From: a virus
Direction: 5' to 3' (one strand)
Length of the DNA: 38,028 bases
Virus record (IMG/VR): IMGVR_UViG_3300027810_000024
Span: 1-38,028 of that record
Positions 33,537-38,028 of the stretch are shown here, one piece after another. The notes under the pieces are model-generated. The model did not search any database. It had not been told where the DNA came from and saw only the letters and a list, made by a program, of their open reading frames with translations. The translations under genes and the position numbers were made by a program. Numbering within the stretch: position 1 is the first letter of the stretch; each line of letters begins with the position of its first letter.

Positions 33537-34895
33537 TTAAATTTGGATTACGAGTTTAATATCTTCGGTCTGGTCTGAAGCACGTGTAATAGAAGCACGG
33601 TTATCAATATATAGTAGTTCTCCAGACATAGTATCTATCTCAGGTTCATAATATGGAGTTACACTTGAATTCAATACACCAACACCAGTTCCGTTAGTTT
33701 CTGTAACTGCCTCACCTTGAGCGAAGTTTCCAAATCCCGTTACTGAAGTCTGGTGATACCAAACATTAGAACTGTCAACTTTGTCAATGATTGCTTCGAT
33801 TCCAGATGTACTACCTTTGATGGTATTATCTGCGGTGAAACCAGCAGTCACTGTGGACAGGTTTATTTTCTTCAGAGCTATGCCTGTAGTTTCTGTAAAC
33901 AAAGTGCTACCACTTGAATCCATTGGATTCTTTAACAGACCAACCTGACGGAAATCATTACCAACAATAAAGTCAGTTGATTCTGTACCAGAAGGTTTTG
34001 TGTTAAACATGATTGCTGTTGATCGCAAATCGTCTCTTGGGTCTCCACCTAATCCTAATGGAGTAGATAAGATTGGACGGATTGAGGCGGGTTTGGTTGG
34101 AGAACCACCACCAGTAATAGTAACTTCTGCCCAATTATATCCAGAACCAAGTGTGTATAAACCAGAACTATCGATCAATGTAACCTTAGTTACCGCACCA
34201 CCAGAGATGAAGGAGTTTGCTTTTGCCTTTGTTCCGTTACCAGAAACGGTGATTGTCGGTGAAGAGGAATAACCAGCACCACCCGAATCAACTGCATAAC
34301 CAATAACCTGTCCCACTACCGCAGCGTTCTGAATAGTCTTTTGTTCTATGATTGCAGCCGGAGAATCCGAGTCGGTAGTACCAACCAATGTTACTGGAAG
34401 GTAGTTTGCAGAAACAAACTTAGTCGCGTCCAACGCACCAATAGAGTACAAGAACTTCCAGATGTATCCATCCGCAGTGTCAAAAGGAATACCCGTTGTG
34501 TTACCACTAGGTTGAACCGTAGATACCTGTGCTTGACCAGAAACGTTCTGTCCCTGTTGTATACACATATAAACTTGGTTGTTGTCGTTCATGACATAGT
34601 ATGTCTGTGTTGGATACCCAACTACAGCATCATCGTATCGTGAATAAATTGCACCAGAAGACCAGTTGTAACGAGGAACAACAAATGAAAGGTCAATTAC
34701 TTTCTTCGCAGACTGTGCAGACAGACGGAAATCTCTCTCTTCTTTCCTAGAATTGAGTGGGGACGGTGCAGTGTCAGTTGCGTTCCAATCTTCTGAACGA
34801 CCAATTACCGCAAAGTAATGTGTGCTCGATAACTCGACATCAGTCTTCAGAGCTTGGATCACTTGCTTTTTAATTGGATTAGTAATAATCGCCAT
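33537..34895 (-). CDS. gp8: Baseplate wedge protein (gp8 homologue)
   Basis: 452 aa against 334 in T4. GRSEDW (residues 32-37), VPRYNW (73-78), a YYVMNDNNQVYMC strand and DGYIWKFLY (142-150) align with T4 gp8 motifs (GRSEPW, IPRRDW, DGYVWEYLF). Gp8 is a dimeric wedge component. The extra length lies after residue 190 (SGGAGYSSSPTITVSGNGTKA and following), apparently an added beta domain. It lies between a fibre-like gene and the DUF4815 gene with 11-12 nt gaps. Confidence 0.88.
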   Translation of the reverse strand: MAIITNPIKKQVIQALKTDVELSSTHYFAVIGRSEDWNATDTAPSPLNSRKEERDFRLSAQSAKKVIDLSFVVPRYNWSSGAIYSRYDDAVVGYPTQTYYVMNDNNQVYMCIQQGQNVSGQAQVSTVQPSGNTTGIPFDTADGYIWKFLYSIGALDATKFVSANYLPVTLVGTTDSDSPAAIIEQKTIQNAAVVGQVIGYAVDSGGAGYSSSPTITVSGNGTKAKANSFISGGAVTKVTLIDSSGLYTLGSGYNWAEVTITGGGSPTKPASIRPILSTPLGLGGDPRDDLRSTAIMFNTKPSGTESTDFIVGNDFRQVGLLKNPMDSSGSTLFTETTGIALKKINLSTVTAGFTADNTIKGSTSGIEAIIDKVDSSNVWYHQTSVTGFGNFAQGEAVTETNGTGVGVLNSSVTPYYEPEIDTMSGELLYIDNRASITRASDQTEDIKLVIQI

Positions 34896-34907
34896 TTCTT
34901 TTATCCT

Positions 34908-35939
34908 TTAGGGGTTCACTATTGTTGTGCCGTTATTAGACACAAAAAACCATTTGCTTTTTGTTGTGTTCCATACTAGTATACATCCGTCACCTTCACC
35001 GAAGGAAACGTAACCATTGTTATTACAACCAAATATTTTAGTTGTACTTCCTGCTTGTAATCTTACTTCACCAGCACCTACATTACTGAAGTGTTTTACT
35101 TCAGCTTGAATAGTGCCGTCTCCGATAGTCGGAAGAATCAGACTACCAGAGTTAAATACTGTTAATGGTTCGGACAAATCTACAGCAGTTGTAGTTGCAA
35201 CATCTGTTCCCTTTTCAAGAACAAGTTTGTTTACAATCTGTACTGCACCAGTACCCTTTGCACCAATCTTCAGACTGATATTAGTATCACCACCGTCAAC
35301 ATCGATTGCAGCTGCATTACCTGTCGCAGAGTTTGTGACGGTAACAAAGTTAACCGCACTTGCAGTCTTAACAAACTTTAAGTACTCATTACTAGAACTG
35401 TCTAGTAGTAACGAACCACCGGATAAACCACCCAACTTGATGTTTACCAAACTTGGTGAGGTTAGTGTTTTGTTGGTTAAAGTTTGTGTGTGATTCTCAA
35501 ATACAAAGGTATCACTCGCACCCAATACAGGAAGAGCGATGTTACGATTCGCACTGATGTCGCCTACAGTAACATTGTAGGTATGACTTGCGTTCGCATC
35601 ACGAATCTTAGGGGTTGTCATTATCGGAACAAGAATAGTCTTGTTAGTCAAGGTCTGCGTATCAGAATCTAACACGATAGTGCCACTAGCATTCGGGATA
35701 TAAACATCCCTATCCCCAGTCGGATTGACCGCGATTAAGTTTGTCTCGTGACCATCGGCAATCGAACCTTCGAACACAGCACCAATAGCGGTAAGTGTTA
35801 CGCTAGTTGTTGCCGAATCACCACCAATACTGGTATAGAGTTCCGAAAAGTTCTCATTGATCTTCTGAGCTGCAATGCGAAGGGTGTCACCCGTTCCGTC
35901 ATTTGCCGCTGATCCTCTGTTTAGTGTCTGTCGTGCCAT
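34908..35939 (-). CDS. Fibre-like virion protein with GTGDTLR / TLTNKTL motifs
   Basis: 343 aa. The N-terminus (RGSAANDGTGDTLRIAAQKINENFSELY, residues about 8-35) is a motif common in phage fibre proteins, thought to attach or trimerise. Two 'TQTLTNKT' motifs follow at about residues 94 and 152, then a beta-rich C-terminus. It probably forms a short fibre or spike on the baseplate, given its place between gp7 and gp8. This position is unlike T4, where 7 and 8 are adjacent. AGGA precedes the ATG and a late promoter lies 22 nt upstream. Confidence 0.7.
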   Translation of the reverse strand: MARQTLNRGSAANDGTGDTLRIAAQKINENFSELYTSIGGDSATTSVTLTAIGAVFEGSIADGHETNLIAVNPTGDRDVYIPNASGTIVLDSDTQTLTNKTILVPIMTTPKIRDANASHTYNVTVGDISANRNIALPVLGASDTFVFENHTQTLTNKTLTSPSLVNIKLGGLSGGSLLLDSSSNEYLKFVKTASAVNFVTVTNSATGNAAAIDVDGGDTNISLKIGAKGTGAVQIVNKLVLEKGTDVATTTAVDLSEPLTVFNSGSLILPTIGDGTIQAEVKHFSNVGAGEVRLQAGSTTKIFGCNNNGYVSFGEGDGCILVWNTTKSKWFFVSNNGTTIVNP

Positions 35940-35961
35940 TTTATAGTCCTGTTGTTCATAC

Positions 35962-35969
35962 TATTTATA
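35962..35969 (-). promoter_or_regulatory. T4-type late promoter box, gp8/fibre genes
   Basis: Exact TATAAATA on the minus strand in the 39-nt gap after gp7, 22 nt upstream of the 343-aa gene. It probably drives that gene, gp8 and the DUF4815 gene. Confidence 0.83.
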
Positions 35970-35978
35970 AGAGTTTAA

Positions 35979-36989
35979 TTAGTAATTAATCGGTATACCA
36001 AAACTTTTTACGTATTGAGCTGAGTCTGAACTCCACCATTGATGTCTATCTTGGTCTAACGTCTCGAAGGAGAAGTTGTTACTCAAGTCCATACCGTTAG
36101 TTTCAGATGCGTCTGAATCATCAAACGTAGGTGATGTTGCAGTCTGTGCTTCACGTAATGAAGAGTACTGATTGTTAATTGTCTGTATCTGTTCGAGAGA
36201 GAAATCTTCTATCGAAGTGAGTTCTGCATTAATTCTACTTAGAACACCTGCTGAATCTGTATATAGGTCATCAACAAGAGCAGTGATATCCATTATCGCG
36301 AAGTCTCCAAAAGATGCGGTTGAATGAACAGCAAGAGGTGGTGGTGGTTCCACTACAACTAGAGGTGCGGTCAACGTGTCAGTTACTACCGATACAATCT
36401 GAACCTCTGACCCCACATACATTCCAGCGGGGTGAGTGAATAGTTTATATGGTTCTTTCCAGTCATTAAAGGCGATGTCGGTCTTGACAAGTAGTGCAAA
36501 TGTCTGGTATAATTTGTTATCAGTAAGGTATCTTTGATTCTCGATACCGATAGTAGACTGATCGTCACCAACTTTAAACACGTTTTCTTTGGTGTAGATT
36601 ATTTCAGGGTCAACTCCAAAGAAGGTTCTAAAGAACTGTTCTATAGAATATTTGGTTCCCTTGGAACGATATAGACTACTGGAATATTTTGCAGCAGCTC
36701 TTTTGTCAGCGAACCCTTCGAAGTATGATTGTCCTAGTAGAAGTTCGTCTTCAATGAAACTGAGTAACTTTAAGTCTGTCTGTGTAATATCGCGACTAAA
36801 GAATAACTCATGAACCAGCTTTCCGGCAGACTCATCACGGTCTTCGAATTCATAATAGTAATTTAGAAGTGTGATAAGTTTCGGGTAATCGTCAGCAAAG
36901 AAAGCTGGTAAAATGCTTTGTACTGCATGGCCATCGAACGCAAGTTCTCTGCGTCCAATGTCAACTAGTGTGTCATTCCGTTTTGACAT
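35979..36989 (-). CDS. gp7: Minimal baseplate wedge protein (gp7 C-terminal core)
   Basis: 336 aa against 1032 in T4. It matches only the C-terminal core of T4 gp7: a 'FADDYPKLITLLNYYYEF' helix near the start, DKRAAAKYSSSLYRSKGT then QFFRTFFGVDPEI (residues 95-130; T4 has DKRDAVARFF...STKGI...FKVLYNEEVEI), and WKEPYKLFTHPAGMYVG (T4 WKSDVIRFVHPVGF). The long N-terminal domains of T4 gp7 are absent. With gp6 it forms the wedge core that holds the baseplate and triggers contraction. The start overlaps the gp6 stop in TAATG. T4 residues are from memory. Confidence 0.82.
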   Translation of the reverse strand: MSKRNDTLVDIGRRELAFDGHAVQSILPAFFADDYPKLITLLNYYYEFEDRDESAGKLVHELFFSRDITQTDLKLLSFIEDELLLGQSYFEGFADKRAAAKYSSSLYRSKGTKYSIEQFFRTFFGVDPEIIYTKENVFKVGDDQSTIGIENQRYLTDNKLYQTFALLVKTDIAFNDWKEPYKLFTHPAGMYVGSEVQIVSVVTDTLTAPLVVVEPPPPLAVHSTASFGDFAIMDITALVDDLYTDSAGVLSRINAELTSIEDFSLEQIQTINNQYSSLREAQTATSPTFDDSDASETNGMDLSNNFSFETLDQDRHQWWSSDSAQYVKSFGIPINY

Positions 36990-38028
36990 TAGTTAGTGAC
37001 CCCAGTATCAACATCAACAATACGAGAGAATGTGTTCGCTGGGTCTAACTCAATTATATCCTGTCTAAATGGTGTTATCGCACTTTCATTAGCAGGTTTT
37101 GCTGAGATTTTAATGTATGTGTTTGTACCAATAAGGTTGTCGATTTGTAGACCAACAATAGAAACGGTATCACCCGCAAACGAACCTACGTTATCAACAA
37201 GAACTTCATTGTCTTCACCATTAAACACTTCTAGTTTGTTTGTGTTTAATTTGTTTCTTATGATACACGTCTTGTTCTGAAATCCAAACTGTGAGGATGT
37301 CACGGTATATAACAAATCGTCAGCAGATTTCAGAGTAGTAACGAATCGAAGAGTGTGATCTTGAATTTTAGTCAACGTTGGGGTGAATCTTCTCTGCATC
37401 AAAGTTTCTGTACGAGAGGACAATATCGCAGGACTGACATCATCAACAAGTGTCAATAGATTAGAACGTCTATAGGACTGATTGAACTTGCCAGTGTTTG
37501 CACTAAAGTACGCAGTGATAACATTGTTCACAGAATCTTGAATAGTGTTTCTTGATAGTGTTGTCAAACTGGGGTTGAACTGGAAGAAAGTTTTAGTCTC
37601 AATAAAAGTTTTTATTGGGTCGGTAAACTTAACCTTGAATGATGCAACAGCTAACTGTTTAGAAAGGTCTGTAATAGCATCCTTGGTTTCTTGTTCGGTA
37701 ACAGCATCAACGTCTGCGTTGAATAGGATTGATAGGAACACTGTACCAAATTCTGGGTCGAGTGCATCCTCACCACCAAATGATTGAATATCTTTAATCA
37801 GTGTGGAGAAGTTTCTTAATACCAGTGCAGAGTAATCTACCGCAGTTACCATTCTATTTTGTGTTGCATATTGGAATGGTGCAGTCTGTCTAATAGACTC
37901 TATAGTTTCTTTCGAAGAACCACCAACCGCATCAGCAACCGTTGTTACTGTCATATCGTAGGTCTGACCCACAACACTTACACCAGACTGTGGCTCGAAA
38001 GTCTTAGCAGCGTTTGATGGTGAACCAC
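36989..38028 (-). CDS. gp6: Baseplate wedge protein (gp6 homologue), 5'-partial
   Basis: The frame stays open to the right edge (residues before the first GTG at 37972 read on as coding), so the start is outside. At least 346 C-terminal residues are present. The segment ETIESIRQTAPFQYATQNRMVTAVDYSALV is the conserved J-like/gp6 core, and GKFNQSYRRSNLLTLVDDV also belongs to the family. Gp6 dimers form the inner ring and wedge core of the baseplate with gp7. The following gene is gp7, as in T4. Confidence 0.93.
   Translation of the reverse strand, partial: GSPSNAAKTFEPQSGVSVVGQTYDMTVTTVADAVGGSSKETIESIRQTAPFQYATQNRMVTAVDYSALVLRNFSTLIKDIQSFGGEDALDPEFGTVFLSILFNADVDAVTEQETKDAITDLSKQLAVASFKVKFTDPIKTFIETKTFFQFNPSLTTLSRNTIQDSVNNVITAYFSANTGKFNQSYRRSNLLTLVDDVSPAILSSRTETLMQRRFTPTLTKIQDHTLRFVTTLKSADDLLYTVTSSQFGFQNKTCIIRNKLNTNKLEVFNGEDNEVLVDNVGSFAGDTVSIVGLQIDNLIGTNTYIKISAKPANESAITPFRQDIIELDPANTFSRIVDVDTGVTN

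Overview
The window is a contiguous piece of a T4-type tailed phage genome (myovirus with contractile tail). The evidence is an uninterrupted series of recognisable T4 virion genes in T4 order on the minus strand: baseplate wedge 6-7-8, then neck 13-14, sheath stabiliser 15, terminase 16-17, sheath 18, tube 19, portal 20, a gp67-like acidic core protein, protease 21, scaffold 22 and major capsid 23. Short or altered versions of several genes, the DUF4815-type fibre/baseplate gene, and the absence of T4 9-10-11-12, wac and 24 point to the marine T4-like ('exo-T4', cyanophage/pelagiphage-like) group rather than coliphage T4. The host is probably Gram-negative (lipobox protein, sigma70-type promoter) but cannot be named from the sequence.

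Layout. Positions 1-1800 read rightward and are accessory: a DUF262/HNH protein cut by the window edge, a tRNA-Gly(UCC), and a sulfotransferase-like protein, with two strong terminators. Everything from about 1830 to the right end reads leftward. Starting from the promoter-proximal right end this is: gp6 (cut by the window edge), gp7, a fibre-like protein, gp8, a 1733-aa DUF4815 protein, two small or fibre-like genes, two very large tandem paralogues made of (Y/F)xGN and Arg-rich repeats, a three-gene cassette (coiled-coil protein, glycosyltransferase, 2OG-Fe(II)-oxygenase-like protein), a BppU-like small protein, an 1841-aa repeat-rich fibre, then the neck, terminase, tail and head module, ending with the capsid gene and a small late lipoprotein gene.

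Regulation. Seven exact copies of the T4 late promoter box TATAAATA were found, all on the minus strand, at operon-like joints. Most genes are packed with TAATG or ATGA stop/start overlaps. Three leftward or rightward hairpin/T-run terminators are strong, and one more separates portal from tail tube. One textbook sigma70 promoter (TTGACA-17-TATAAT) points the opposite way, back into the 3' end of the terminase gene, and sits back-to-back with the late promoter of the sheath gene.

How it works together. Proteins 20/67/21/22/23 build and mature the prohead, 16/17 package DNA, 13/14/15 join head and tail, 18/19 form the tail and 6/7/8 the baseplate wedge. The large block between 8 and 13 (about 14.4-33.5 kb) replaces the usual T4 fibre genes and carries the host-recognition apparatus. 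The enzyme cassette embedded in it is the most likely place for undescribed biology, possibly covalent modification of the repeat fibres.
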